Below, in pieces: positions 1 through 7,273 of a stretch of DNA of 7,973 bases. The DNA comes from an uncultured Synergistales bacterium. GTDB lineage: Bacteria > Synergistota > Synergistia > Synergistales > Aminobacteriaceae. How positions within the stretch are numbered: position 1 is the stretch's first letter; each line of letters opens with the position of its first letter. The translations under genes and the position numbers were made by a program. The stretch lies in the NCBI GenBank assembly GCA_905233515.1, contig CAJOEQ010000030.1, positions 1 through 7,973 on the forward strand, given 5' to 3'. Under the pieces are notes generated by a model. That model saw only the letters and a list, made by a program, of their open reading frames with translations. It had not been told where the DNA came from and made no database searches.

Positions 1-438
1 TATTGGCAGGAAGGCTCACAGGGAATTATACAAAATGTTTTCATGTATAGATCATTTAAAAATTTTCCGTTGTTAGGCATTGGCTTAATTAAACAATTCG
101 GGCTAGATATTAATATAAATACAGATATTTTACTTGCAATTTTCGCTATTCTTATGTCAGTCAGCGCGTGGATATTTAGACGAGAAAAATTTACAAATTT
201 ATTTATGCTTTATACTATGGCAGTAGTAGCTTTCACTTCAGGCTCATCAGGTCAACAGCTAGTAATACCGTGTATAGCTATGATTATATTTTTTCGAGAA
301 AAATCATGGATATATTTCACTCTGATAATTACTAGATTAACAGGAAAACAAGTTATGCTATTCTCTATGTCATGGTGTCTGCTGGGTTATCTAGTTTATT
401 ATTATGTAAACCGTAAAAATTTTAGCGAATTATATTAA
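1..438 (+). CDS. C-terminal fragment of a polytopic membrane protein, possibly a GT-C type glycosyltransferase
   Basis: The frame is open from the first base of the window to the TAA at 436-438, so the gene is cut at its 5' end and about 145 residues remain. A Met codon exists at 43, but the residues before it (YWQEGSQGIIQNVFMYRSF) continue naturally into the protein, so I treat 43 as internal. Most of the fragment is hydrophobic: about four membrane segments can be seen, near 120-180, 205-300, 305-345 and 355-410, with short basic turns between them and a basic C-terminus (NRKNFSELY). The stretch around the SGSSGQQLVIP motif recalls the late loop of membrane mannosyl- and glucosyltransferases, where a G-x-Q-Y-L-x-W-x-L-P pattern is common, and the start resembles their W-x-x-G-x-x-G-x-x-x-N-V-F region. 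That assignment is only an inference; any large membrane transferase or transporter is possible. The gene ends 80 bases before the calcium ATPase. Confidence 0.7.
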   Translation, partial: YWQEGSQGIIQNVFMYRSFKNFPLLGIGLIKQFGLDININTDILLAIFAILMSVSAWIFRREKFTNLFMLYTMAVVAFTSGSSGQQLVIPCIAMIIFFREKSWIYFTLIITRLTGKQVMLFSMSWCLLGYLVYYYVNRKNFSELY

Positions 439-440
439 AT

Positions 441-469
441 TTTATTTTTTCGCGCTATACAGTTATAAT
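441..469 (+). promoter_or_regulatory. Candidate promoter of the calcium ATPase, with a dyad over the -10 box
   Basis: A perfect TATAAT lies at 464-469. Seventeen bases upstream is a weak -35 candidate, TTTATT (441-446), matching three of six consensus positions. The -10 box is enclosed by a perfect 6-base inverted repeat, TACAGT (458-463) and ACTGTA (471-476), which could serve as an operator. The box is 49 bases before the ATG at 519, a normal leader length. This rests on pattern matching in A/T-rich DNA only. Confidence 0.45.
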
Positions 470-518
470 CACTGTAATTGTTTAATCTTGAATCTTATAA
501 ACAGGAGGAAATTTTTAC

Positions 519-3068
519 ATGATTGAACTTAATGGCCTAAGCGACTCAGAAGTGCAGGAAAGCCGCGCTAAATATGGCTCAAATGCTTTAACGGAACTTC
601 CGCGAGAGTCTTTATATCAAAAATTTCTAGGCTCTCTAACTGATCCAATGATTATTATTTTATTGTGCGCACTCGTTATTCAGCTAGTTTTATTTTTCAT
701 GGGACGCGCTGAATGGTTTGAGCCGGTGGGAATCTTAATCGCTGTATTAATTGCGTCCGGAGTCTCTTCTTATACTGAATATCAGCAGGAAAATAAAGCC
801 TCTGCACTCAAAGCCGAACAGGAAGCCGGAGAAATGACAAAAGTTATTCGCAATGGGACAATTCACGAGATCCATGTAAGTGAAGTCGTAACAGGCGATA
901 TAATTTTTTTACAGGCAGGGGACAAAATCCCGGCGGACGGCGTAATAATCGACGGTGCTATAAAAGTAGATCAATCCGCTTTAAACGGTGAAACTGAAGA
1001 GGCCGAAAAAATACCGGACTCAAGCAATCAGGGCTATGACGTTAAAGATTTGCTTAATAAATTTTATGTATATCGCGGTACTGTTGTATGTTCAGGTGAA
1101 GGCTATCTAAAAATTTTAGTCGTCGGTGATAAAACTTTATTCGGTGAATTAGCTCTTGAAGTTCAGGAAGAAACACGCAAGACTCCTTTACAAGTTAAAC
1201 TCGGCAAATTAGCTCATCAAATTTCAATGTTCGGCTATACTGGAGCAGCTGCTATTATTCTAGGAATCTTAGCAAGAACTCTTATGACTGGGAGCGCACC
1301 GGGGGATTTCTACGGATGGATGAGATTAATCGTTGACGCTATAACAGTCGCTGTTACAATTGTAGTGTGTGCTGTTCCTGAAGGTCTGCCTATGTTAACA
1401 TCAATGCTCATGTCATTCCAGTCTATGCAGATGGCCGGCGATAATGTTTTAGTGCGAAAATTGAACGGACTTGAGACTGCTGGGAGTCTTAATATTTTAT
1501 TCAGCGACAAAACAGGAACTATTACAGAAGGGAAGTTAAGCATTGCAGAAATTGCCTTACCTGACGCAAAAGCCTATGAGTCTATTACAGCAATTCCCGC
1601 GTCAAAACTTGAAGATATTTTAATCGGTGCAGGAGTCAATAACAGTGCAAGCGTCGGCGATAATTCAGTAATCGGCGGAAATAGTACGGATCGCGCTTTA
1701 ATGGCCTTATTCATGAAAGATAGTACTATGCTCGAAAAAATTATGAAGGTTAAACAAGATATTAAAGAATTCGAGGCGTTTAACTCCGATAAAAAAATGT
1801 CGAGTCTTACTCTCATTGACGGAAGAGTCTATTACAAAGGCGCGCCCGAAAAAATTATCCCTCAATGCGTCAATATAACAAGCAAAACTAAGCTGGACAA
1901 ATATATAAATACTCAAGCAGACAGGGCTATGCGTTTATTAGCAGTTGCTAAGGACTCAGAAGACGGCATGCAATTAATTTGTGTCTTGAGTATTCGCGAC
2001 AATGTCCGTAAAGAGGCAGTCGAGGCCATAAAACGAGTCAGAAATGCGGGGATTCAAGTCGTCATGGTAACAGGAGACCGCAAAGAAACAGCTATAGCAA
2101 TCGCACGTGAGGCAGGATTAATCACTAAACCTGAAGAAATTGCTATGACAAGCGCGGAAATGGCCGAAAAGAGCGACTCAGAATTAAAGGCGTTATTACC
2201 AAATTTGCGCGTAATTTCTCGTGCGTTACCTTCAGATAAAAGCAGACTCGTTAAAATCGCTCAAGAATTAAATTTAGTTGTCGGCATGACTGGTGACGGA
2301 GTAAATGACTCGCCGGCACTGAAAAAAGCTGATGTCGGTTTTGCTATGGGATCAGGGACTGAAGTAGCAAAAGAGGCCGGAGACATTACAATTTTAGACG
2401 ACAATTTTAAATCAATCGCTAAAGCAATTTTATATGGCCGCACAATGTTCAAGAGTATACGCAAATTTCTTGTATTTCAGCTTACTGTCAACGTTTCAGC
2501 CGTGTTAATTTGTTTTCTTGGGCCTCTGTTCGGTCAAAATGTAGTATTGACTGTTATACAGCTTTTATTAATTAATCTCGCAATGGACACTTTAGCGGCT
2601 ATAGCATTCGGGACTGAACCGCCGAGAGATTCATACATGAACGAGAAGCCAATACCTAGAGACGAAAATATTATAACGTCTACAATGTTGAGCGAAATTT
2701 TAACGGGAGCAGCTTATATTACGTTTATATGTTTAGCTGTGTTATTCCTGCCGCCAGTTAGAAAATTATTCATGACTGATAATATAATTTATTTGCGCTC
2801 GGCTGTATTCGCAGTCTTCATGATGGCAATTACTTTTAACGGGCTTGCTATGGCCTCATCAAGAAATTGCGTTATAGTAATGCTATTTATTTTCGTCATG
2901 CAATATGTATTTATCATGTTCGGCGGGGATTTCTTAAACGTTCACGCGCTGACTCTTGACTCATGGCTTAATTGCTTTGTGCTGGCGTTTATGATTATTC
3001 CGATTAGATTATTAGCTAAGAATCCGCAAATTTTTGAGACTCTTTATAACAAGTTACACAAGGCATAA
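519..3068 (+). CDS. Calcium-translocating P-type ATPase, type IIB (PMCA-like)
   Basis: This is an 849-residue cytoplasmic-membrane pump that should export Ca2+ at the cost of ATP. The start ATG follows AGGAGG (503-508) by 10 bases. All P-type landmarks are present: actuator motif NGET at residues 156-159, phosphorylated Asp330 in DKTGT, nucleotide-binding KGAPEK starting at 440, and hinge TGDGVND at 591-597. In M4, AVPEGLP places the ion ligand Glu288; in M6, NLAMDT gives Asn686 and Asp690. In M5 the sequence QLTVNVSAV has Ala where SERCA pumps carry the site-I Glu. These match plasma-membrane type (IIB) pumps, which carry one Ca2+ per cycle. There is no calmodulin-binding tail: the protein ends shortly after M10, as in bacterial homologues such as listerial LMCA1. 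It appears to be monocistronic, with its own promoter and terminator. Transport of Mn2+ or another cation cannot be excluded from sequence. Confidence 0.96.
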   Translation: MIELNGLSDSEVQESRAKYGSNALTELPRESLYQKFLGSLTDPMIIILLCALVIQLVLFFMGRAEWFEPVGILIAVLIASGVSSYTEYQQENKASALKAEQEAGEMTKVIRNGTIHEIHVSEVVTGDIIFLQAGDKIPADGVIIDGAIKVDQSALNGETEEAEKIPDSSNQGYDVKDLLNKFYVYRGTVVCSGEGYLKILVVGDKTLFGELALEVQEETRKTPLQVKLGKLAHQISMFGYTGAAAIILGILARTLMTGSAPGDFYGWMRLIVDAITVAVTIVVCAVPEGLPMLTSMLMSFQSMQMAGDNVLVRKLNGLETAGSLNILFSDKTGTITEGKLSIAEIALPDAKAYESITAIPASKLEDILIGAGVNNSASVGDNSVIGGNSTDRALMALFMKDSTMLEKIMKVKQDIKEFEAFNSDKKMSSLTLIDGRVYYKGAPEKIIPQCVNITSKTKLDKYINTQADRAMRLLAVAKDSEDGMQLICVLSIRDNVRKEAVEAIKRVRNAGIQVVMVTGDRKETAIAIAREAGLITKPEEIAMTSAEMAEKSDSELKALLPNLRVISRALPSDKSRLVKIAQELNLVVGMTGDGVNDSPALKKADVGFAMGSGTEVAKEAGDITILDDNFKSIAKAILYGRTMFKSIRKFLVFQLTVNVSAVLICFLGPLFGQNVVLTVIQLLLINLAMDTLAAIAFGTEPPRDSYMNEKPIPRDENIITSTMLSEILTGAAYITFICLAVLFLPPVRKLFMTDNIIYLRSAVFAVFMMAITFNGLAMASSRNCVIVMLFIFVMQYVFIMFGGDFLNVHALTLDSWLNCFVLAFMIIPIRLLAKNPQIFETLYNKLHKA

Positions 3069-3083
3069 ATTATTAAATTTTCC

Positions 3084-3120
3084 GCGGCACTCTGTAAATT
3101 TTGCGGGGTGTCGTTTTTTG
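3084..3120 (+). terminator. Intrinsic terminator of the calcium ATPase gene
   Basis: CGGCACTC (3085-3092) pairs with GGGTGTCG (3106-3113) through eight base pairs, two of them G-U, around a 13-base loop. It is followed directly by six T (3114-3119). The hairpin starts 17 bases after the ATPase stop codon, as expected for a rho-independent terminator. Confidence 0.75.
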
Positions 3121-3135
3121 TTGTAATAATAACGC

Positions 3136-3178
3136 AAAAAAATACCCGCTATTATCGAGTAAAACGCACAATAACGAG
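3136..3178 (-). terminator. Intrinsic terminator of the DUF697 gene, minus strand
   Basis: On the minus strand, bases 3178-3168 pair with 3155-3145 through 11 base pairs (three G-U) around a 12-base loop. After two bases this is followed by seven T, seen on the plus strand as the A run at 3136-3142. It lies about 130 bases downstream of the DUF697 stop codon. With the plus-strand terminator at 3084-3120 it makes a back-to-back pair that separates two convergent genes. The long distance and the G-U pairs lower my confidence. Confidence 0.55.
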
Positions 3179-3202
3179 CTATAAATATAATCTTAAATCT
3201 AA

Positions 3203-3225
3203 TGGAACGCACGAATTTCCGCCGA
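3203..3225 (+). repeat. 23-nt near-copy of a conserved part of the GH57 gene
   Basis: This intergenic stretch matches 4320-4342 inside the GH57 gene at 22 of 23 positions, in the same orientation. The only difference (C at 3220, T at 4337) falls at the third base of a Ser codon and is synonymous. Read in the GH57 frame it would encode WNARISA followed by Asp instead of Glu, but a TAA stands immediately before it (3200-3202) and a TAG follows after four more codons. I see no clear similarity beyond the 23 bases on either side. It may be the stub of a decayed GH57 copy or one end of a past duplication or insertion. Confidence 0.7.
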
Positions 3226-3307
3226 TTATCTTAAAATTTAGAAATATATACAATAACTAATAGCTGAATTGTTATGTCCTTCTGAATTCAATTCTTTTAC
3301 TCGCAGG

Positions 3308-4111
3308 CTATTTTACAAAATTAAGAAAGTCGCGCAATAAAGCTAAATACTCCGGCGAAAGTAGATTCATCTTATCAATTACCCACACTGTACCGAAAGC
3401 TACAACTGCAAAAATGGCAGCATTAAAAACAGTCCCCACAAAAGCACATATAGCGTTCCATATACCAAAGCACGCCGTTTTGAGAACATTAAATGCATTT
3501 CCGCTGAGCAGTCCCCATAGCATACCCACTAAACCCCGTAAAGCTCTCCAGATACCGCTTACTGCATACGCGATCCATTTTGGAATCGAACATAAGAATT
3601 TGACTATGCCCAATAAGAATTTATATACAGTGCTTAATATCTGCAATATTGTGAGTTTTACAGGTGTTACAGGTGATGATTTATTTTCCTGTTCAATTCT
3701 AAGTTCTTCAGCTTTTCGGTGTTCTTCCTCTGCAACCCTTTGTTTTTCCTGTTCAGCTTCATCCGCAAAGTTATTCGCAATTACCCAGCCGATTGCCTCT
3801 GTGAGAGTGAATGCAGTAGAAGCATTGATCGCGTTACCTAACAATGGAATCCATCCGAGCAAGGCCTGAGAGGCTGACCTGCCTATAACTGTTGCTGAGG
3901 CTGAAGCGATAAGACTCTTTATTGTCGATTCAGTTAAACTCTTTCCGAATACATTTCCAAGCGATGTAACCATTCCAATTTGAATGGGCATAATTAACAA
4001 GTTATCCGAGAGCGGAATTTGTGCCAGACCTGCACCTATAGCTCCGGCAGCTACAGCGGCTGAATGAATTATCGCATGACATTTTGAATTTTCACTATTC
4101 GTCATACTCAT
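3308..4111 (-). CDS. Stand-alone DUF697-type membrane protein with coiled-coil linker
   Basis: The gene encodes 267 residues. The start at 4111 is chosen because AGGAGG (minus strand, 4126-4121) lies 9 bases upstream; the other Met codon, at 4105, would be 15 bases away. Residues about 13-116 look like a DUF697 (YcjF-like) domain: a Gly/Ala-rich hydrophobic helix, then IPLSDNLLIMPIQIGMV with the family's typical Pro, Asp, Gln and Met, then a W-I-P-L-L-G-N region and ALTEAIGW-like end. Residues 117-143 are almost all Glu, Lys, Arg, Gln and Ala and probably form a coiled coil. Residues 152-246 hold about four hydrophobic segments rich in Trp and Gly, before a short charged tail. DUF697 domains usually belong to, or sit beside, dynamin- or Era-like GTPases that act at membranes; no GTPase motif occurs in this protein or in the adjacent genes. 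A role in membrane organisation or stress is only a guess. Confidence 0.8.
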   Translation of the reverse strand: MSMTNSENSKCHAIIHSAAVAAGAIGAGLAQIPLSDNLLIMPIQIGMVTSLGNVFGKSLTESTIKSLIASASATVIGRSASQALLGWIPLLGNAINASTAFTLTEAIGWVIANNFADEAEQEKQRVAEEEHRKAEELRIEQENKSSPVTPVKLTILQILSTVYKFLLGIVKFLCSIPKWIAYAVSGIWRALRGLVGMLWGLLSGNAFNVLKTACFGIWNAICAFVGTVFNAAIFAVVAFGTVWVIDKMNLLSPEYLALLRDFLNFVK

Positions 4112-4167
4112 GTTATTAGACCTCCTTTAGCGGAATGATAAGTTATAGCGTAATTTTTCCATATGAG

Positions 4168-4173
4168 TATAAT
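4168..4173 (+). promoter_or_regulatory. Candidate -10 box of the GH57 gene
   Basis: A perfect TATAAT lies 41 bases before the TTG start, in the 103-base spacer between the divergent DUF697 and GH57 genes. I found no good -35 box at 16-18 bases upstream (the region reads TATAGCG), so the promoter is either weak, activator-dependent or wrongly placed. A convincing minus-strand promoter for the DUF697 gene was not found; TATAAC on that strand (4147-4142) is the closest. Confidence 0.35.
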
Positions 4174-4200
4174 TAAATACAAGAAAATAATTATCACAAA

Positions 4201-4205
4201 AGGAG
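4201..4205 (+). promoter_or_regulatory. Ribosome binding site that sets the GH57 start
   Basis: AGGAG here is 9 bases before the TTG at 4215 and abuts an in-frame TTG at 4206. Only 4215 has workable spacing. It also begins the protein with MPRYVCIHGHFYQPP, placing the conserved HGHFYQ motif at residues 8-13 as is usual in this family. Confidence 0.75.
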
Positions 4206-4214
4206 TTGTTAGTT

Positions 4215-6617
4215 TTGCCGCGCTATGTATGTATTCACGGACATTTTTATCAGCCTCCGAGAGAAAATCCCTGGCTTGAAACCGTAGAAATTCAAGAAAG
4301 CGCATCACCTTGGCACGATTGGAACGCACGAATTTCTGCCGAGTGTTACAGCCGAAACGCCGCATCAAGAATACTAAATCAACAAGGTGATATTATCAAA
4401 ATTTGCAATAATTACGCCCATATGAGTTTTAACATCGGCCCGACTCTTTTAACTTGGCTCGAAGAAAATGACCCCTTATGTTATCAAGGTATACTAGACG
4501 CAGATAAAGAAAGCATTAAAAGATTCTCCGGTCATGGCTCAGCAATGGCACAAGTTTATAATCATATAATCATGCCTCTTGCTTCAAGGCGCGATAAAGA
4601 GACTCAAGTAAAATGGGGTATTGCTGACTTTAGGAAACGCTTTAAACGAATGCCCGAAGGAATGTGGCTCGCTGAATGTGCAGTCGATACAGAAACTCTT
4701 GAAGTTCTCGCAGAAAATGGAATCTTATTCACTGTCTTATCACCTTGGCAGGCTCAATCAGTCAGGACTATAGGCTGGGGCGGCTGGAAGGACGTAAGCG
4801 GCGCAAAAATTGACTCAACCTGCGCATATAAATGCAATTTACCTTCAGGCCGGAGCATCGCTTTATTTTTCTATGACGGCGTATTATCGCAAAAAATTGC
4901 GTTCGGCGGTTTACTCGATGACGGCGGGACATTCGCACGAGAATTAATAAACGCTCACACGGAGCCGGGACTCCCTGTTTTGTCTCATGTTGCAACCGAC
5001 GGCGAATCATATGGACATCATCACAAACACGGTGATATGGCTTTATCTTATTGTCTGAATACGCTTGATAACTCAACTGAAGCAAGACTCACAGTTTACG
5101 GGGAATTTCTCTCATTTTATCCGCCCGAGTCAGAAGTAAAAATCATCGAGAATTCTTCATGGAGCTGTGCACACGGAGTCGAACGCTGGCGGAGTAACTG
5201 TTCATGCGGGACTGAAGCAAATTGCTCACACGAATGGAGAAAGCCTTTAAGGGACGCAATGAACTTTTTACGCGACGAACTTGCGAAATTATATGAATCA
5301 AGCGATTTATTAATTGACCCTTGGAACGCTAGAAATAGATATATTGACGTGATTCTTGACAGAAGCCCCGAAAATGTTGACGCTTTCTTAAAAGATAATG
5401 CCTCAAGAAAATTAAATCATGAAGAAAGAGTCAAAGTTTTATCGCTGCTTGAAATGCAAAGAAATTCGCTTTTAATGTTCACTTCCTGCGGGTGGTTCTT
5501 TGATGAGATCTCAAGAATTGAGCCCGTGCAAATTATGCGTTATGCAGCAAGAGCTATAGAACTCGCTAAAAAATTATTTAATGTCGATTTAGAGCCTGAA
5601 TACCTGAAAATTTTAGCTCAAGCACCTAGCAATATTCACGAGTTAAAAGACGGCGCAAAGATTTACGAGTTAAAAGCTAAACAAGGCCGGGCAGATTTAA
5701 AGCAAATGGCCGCATATTTCGGGATTAATTCTTTATTGAGCGATTATAATTCTGAATTCTCAGAAGGCTGCTGGGACATGTCCGGAAATGCTGAAAGACT
5801 CGGAGAAGGTACGGCGGATTTTTCTGCGGGGACTGTTCACGTTAAATCTAATATTACAGAAGTTGAAGGCGATTATATTTTCGCGGTGAAAAAAAATCAT
5901 CCTCAAACTGAAACGAGTCTAATATCCTGCGGAATTTGTAAGGCTGACTCGGACTCTCAAGTTGACCCGCACGAACTAAAGGCACTCTTTGACAGCCCTG
6001 ACCATGAAAAATTATTATTTAATAAATTCGGCTATGATCAATTTACTTTAAATAATATTCCGTCAAATGCAAGACACAGAGTAATTAACGAGCTTTTACA
6101 GCAGGATATTCACAAATTAGAAGACAGTCTACGCGACATTGTTAAAGATTATGATCAATTGCTTGAATATTTGACTCTTTTAGGGACAAAACCGCCGGCA
6201 ATTATTACAACTGCTGCAGAATTTACGTTGACGGCTGAAATCGTGAAAAAACTTGAGACCCACGCCCCCGACGTTGAAGGAATAAAACGTGATTTTGAGC
6301 TCGCTGCATTCTGGCAAATCAGCCCCGAAGAAGAACAAATCAGATTCGCATTCTCTGACTGTATAAATAGTATCTTGTCTGAAAGCTGTGCTACTGGCTT
6401 TGACGTTGAGACTCTGGAAGATTTGAACGGGCTTATAAAGTTATTCAGCGAAAAATTTAACTGGCATTTGAGTTTATACGACGCGCAAAATCTTTATTAT
6501 GAATTACTCAAGCAGCAAAGTCCCATTTTGAAGACTCAGCCTGAACCTTTAAGAAAAGCACTCTACGAACTTGGCCGGAGCTTAAGATTTTCGGATGAGT
6601 TCTTAAAAATATGTTAA
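4215..6617 (+). CDS. GH57 glycoside hydrolase with DUF3536 C-terminal region
   Basis: The protein has 800 residues from a TTG start, a normal length for the family. GH57 enzymes act on alpha-glucans (amylase, 4-alpha-glucanotransferase or branching-type reactions) with retention of configuration. The GH57 barrel covers about residues 5-300: HGHFYQPPRENP at 8-19, GMWLAECAVD with the probable nucleophile Glu154, and TDGESYGHHHKHGD with the probable acid/base Asp262. A Cys/His-rich patch follows (Cys318, 329, 331, 337 and His339, with AHGVERW and SHEW), which could bind a metal, though I infer this only from spacing. The rest, about 480-790, fits the DUF3536 region of this subfamily, whose exact substrate is not settled. 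There is no signal peptide, so the enzyme should be cytoplasmic and may act on storage glycogen or a related glucan. It is transcribed alone, divergent from the DUF697 gene. Confidence 0.92.
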   Translation: MPRYVCIHGHFYQPPRENPWLETVEIQESASPWHDWNARISAECYSRNAASRILNQQGDIIKICNNYAHMSFNIGPTLLTWLEENDPLCYQGILDADKESIKRFSGHGSAMAQVYNHIIMPLASRRDKETQVKWGIADFRKRFKRMPEGMWLAECAVDTETLEVLAENGILFTVLSPWQAQSVRTIGWGGWKDVSGAKIDSTCAYKCNLPSGRSIALFFYDGVLSQKIAFGGLLDDGGTFARELINAHTEPGLPVLSHVATDGESYGHHHKHGDMALSYCLNTLDNSTEARLTVYGEFLSFYPPESEVKIIENSSWSCAHGVERWRSNCSCGTEANCSHEWRKPLRDAMNFLRDELAKLYESSDLLIDPWNARNRYIDVILDRSPENVDAFLKDNASRKLNHEERVKVLSLLEMQRNSLLMFTSCGWFFDEISRIEPVQIMRYAARAIELAKKLFNVDLEPEYLKILAQAPSNIHELKDGAKIYELKAKQGRADLKQMAAYFGINSLLSDYNSEFSEGCWDMSGNAERLGEGTADFSAGTVHVKSNITEVEGDYIFAVKKNHPQTETSLISCGICKADSDSQVDPHELKALFDSPDHEKLLFNKFGYDQFTLNNIPSNARHRVINELLQQDIHKLEDSLRDIVKDYDQLLEYLTLLGTKPPAIITTAAEFTLTAEIVKKLETHAPDVEGIKRDFELAAFWQISPEEEQIRFAFSDCINSILSESCATGFDVETLEDLNGLIKLFSEKFNWHLSLYDAQNLYYELLKQQSPILKTQPEPLRKALYELGRSLRFSDEFLKIC
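4320..4342 (+). repeat. Second copy of the 23-nt repeat, inside the GH57 gene
   Basis: This copy encodes residues 36-43 of the GH57 protein (WNARISAE, a conserved block of the family), followed by CY. It matches the intergenic copy at 3203-3225 in 22 of 23 bases. The two copies are in direct orientation and enclose the DUF697 gene, the divergent promoter region and the first 35 codons of GH57, about 1.1 kb in all. Confidence 0.7.
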
Positions 6618-6634
6618 GTGCTAAAAAATTTTCA

Positions 6635-6668
6635 TGCTCTCTGTGTTTATGCAGGGAGCAATTTTTTT
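6635..6668 (+). terminator. Intrinsic terminator of the GH57 gene, possibly bidirectional
   Basis: TGCTCTCTG (6635-6643) pairs fully with CAGGGAGCA (6652-6660), one G-U included, around an 8-base loop. Seven T follow at 6662-6668. On the minus strand the same hairpin is followed, after six bases, by six T (A run at 6623-6628), so it may also end the convergent secreted-protein operon, though less efficiently. Confidence 0.85.
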
Positions 6669-6671
6669 GAC

Positions 6672-6683
6672 TCACCTCCTTTC
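6672..6683 (-). other. Orphan Shine-Dalgarno / 16S rRNA tail-like sequence
   Basis: The plus strand reads TCACCTCCTTTC, the same as the 3' tail of bacterial 16S rRNA. The minus strand is therefore a full-length ribosome binding site, but no gene follows it. The nearest minus-strand start, a TTG 13 bases on, gives only four codons before TAA. It lies 17 bases downstream of the stop codon of the minus-strand gene at 6701-7261 and 3 bases after the T run of the GH57 terminator. Confidence 0.5.
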
Positions 6684-6700
6684 ACGAATTATAAAAAATT

Positions 6701-7261
6701 TTAACGTTGAAACCATTCGCGCTTAGTGATAAAGCCTAGACGATTAAATTTTTCGAGACATGCCGCCCAATTTTCAACAGCGACTCCCCTGTATTCAAGT
6801 TCGTGATTATTGATTGTAAATTTTGCGCTCGCTATACTGCGAATATTTTTATTGCGTAATTTTCTCTCATAAACTGTAGGAAATTCAAATAAAATTACCG
6901 TCGGCACATTCTCGATTATATCAAGTTTTGAAACTCTATAGCCTGATATTCTTGTGCTTTCAAGGTAAAACCGCCCGCCCTTGTCATCGTAGAGCATTCC
7001 CGCAGAAGTGTCTAAAGTCGTATCTATCTTTGATGTTACCATGAAAAACACGTGAATATTCCCGTCATCGTTATAGACATATGAGCCAAGATATTCGATT
7101 CTTAAGCCGTCATCAAATTTTATATCAGTCGGATTAATTTTTTTCTTGTTCTCAAGCCATGACTCAAAATCTGAATTAATTTCAGAGTCAGACTCAAATA
7201 AAGCAAAGGCACTCCCGCATGAGAGCAATAATACAAGAATTACAGCAAAAAATTTTTTCAT
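6701..7261 (-). CDS. Small exported protein, second gene of a paralogous pair
   Basis: I do not recognise this 186-residue protein. I start it at the ATG at 7261, where MKKFFAVILVLLLSCGSAFA forms a textbook signal peptide. An upstream in-frame ATG (7285) would put RRGKY ahead of it and lies before the ribosome binding site. Cleavage could be by signal peptidase I after Ala20 or, less likely, as a lipoprotein at Cys15 (LLSC). The mature part has alternating hydrophobic residues suggesting a beta-rich domain. It shares a pattern with the protein encoded upstream (7295-7765): an LR-x-x-x-x-G strand, F-x-V-x-SK-x-D (SKID at 77-80), DDKG (92-95), I-I-x-N-x-P (115-120) and V-x-NW (162-165). It carries about 25 extra charged residues after the signal peptide. 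The two genes are 33 bases apart and should be cotranscribed. An envelope role is likely; the function is unknown. Confidence 0.82.
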   Translation of the reverse strand: MKKFFAVILVLLLSCGSAFALFESDSEINSDFESWLENKKKINPTDIKFDDGLRIEYLGSYVYNDDGNIHVFFMVTSKIDTTLDTSAGMLYDDKGGRFYLESTRISGYRVSKLDIIENVPTVILFEFPTVYERKLRNKNIRSIASAKFTINNHELEYRGVAVENWAACLEKFNRLGFITKREWFQR

Positions 7262-7273
7262 GTTATATTTTCC

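Noticed and set aside
463..477. Fur/PerR-like box before the calcium ATPase
   Set aside because: It matches 12 of 14 positions of the PerR-type consensus, but the A/T-rich stretch at 7913-7927 scores the same, so the match carries little weight. The better dyad there has a different centre.
1310..2464. Several minus-strand open frames inside the calcium ATPase
   Set aside because: All lie within conserved ATPase motifs on the other strand and show no plausible start signals or domains.
3266..3294. GAATTG / CAATTC inverted repeat after the DUF697 stop codon
   Set aside because: The stem is only six A/T-rich base pairs with a 17-base loop and no T run, so it is not a convincing terminator; the one at 3136-3178 is better.
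3414..3869. Open frame on the plus strand across the DUF697 gene
   Set aside because: It is antisense to a gene with a strong ribosome binding site and recognisable domain. Its translation is Ser/Cys-rich low-complexity where it mirrors the charged linker, and it has no good ribosome binding site.
4108..4368. Minus-strand open frame running from inside GH57 into the intergenic spacer
   Set aside because: It overlaps the conserved N-terminus of GH57 and the divergent promoter region. Its hydrophobic end comes from A/T-rich spacer DNA and it has no family resemblance.
4768..5085. Minus-strand open frame inside GH57
   Set aside because: It is Arg/His-rich, as expected for the reverse of a conserved coding region, and lies fully within the catalytic domain of GH57.
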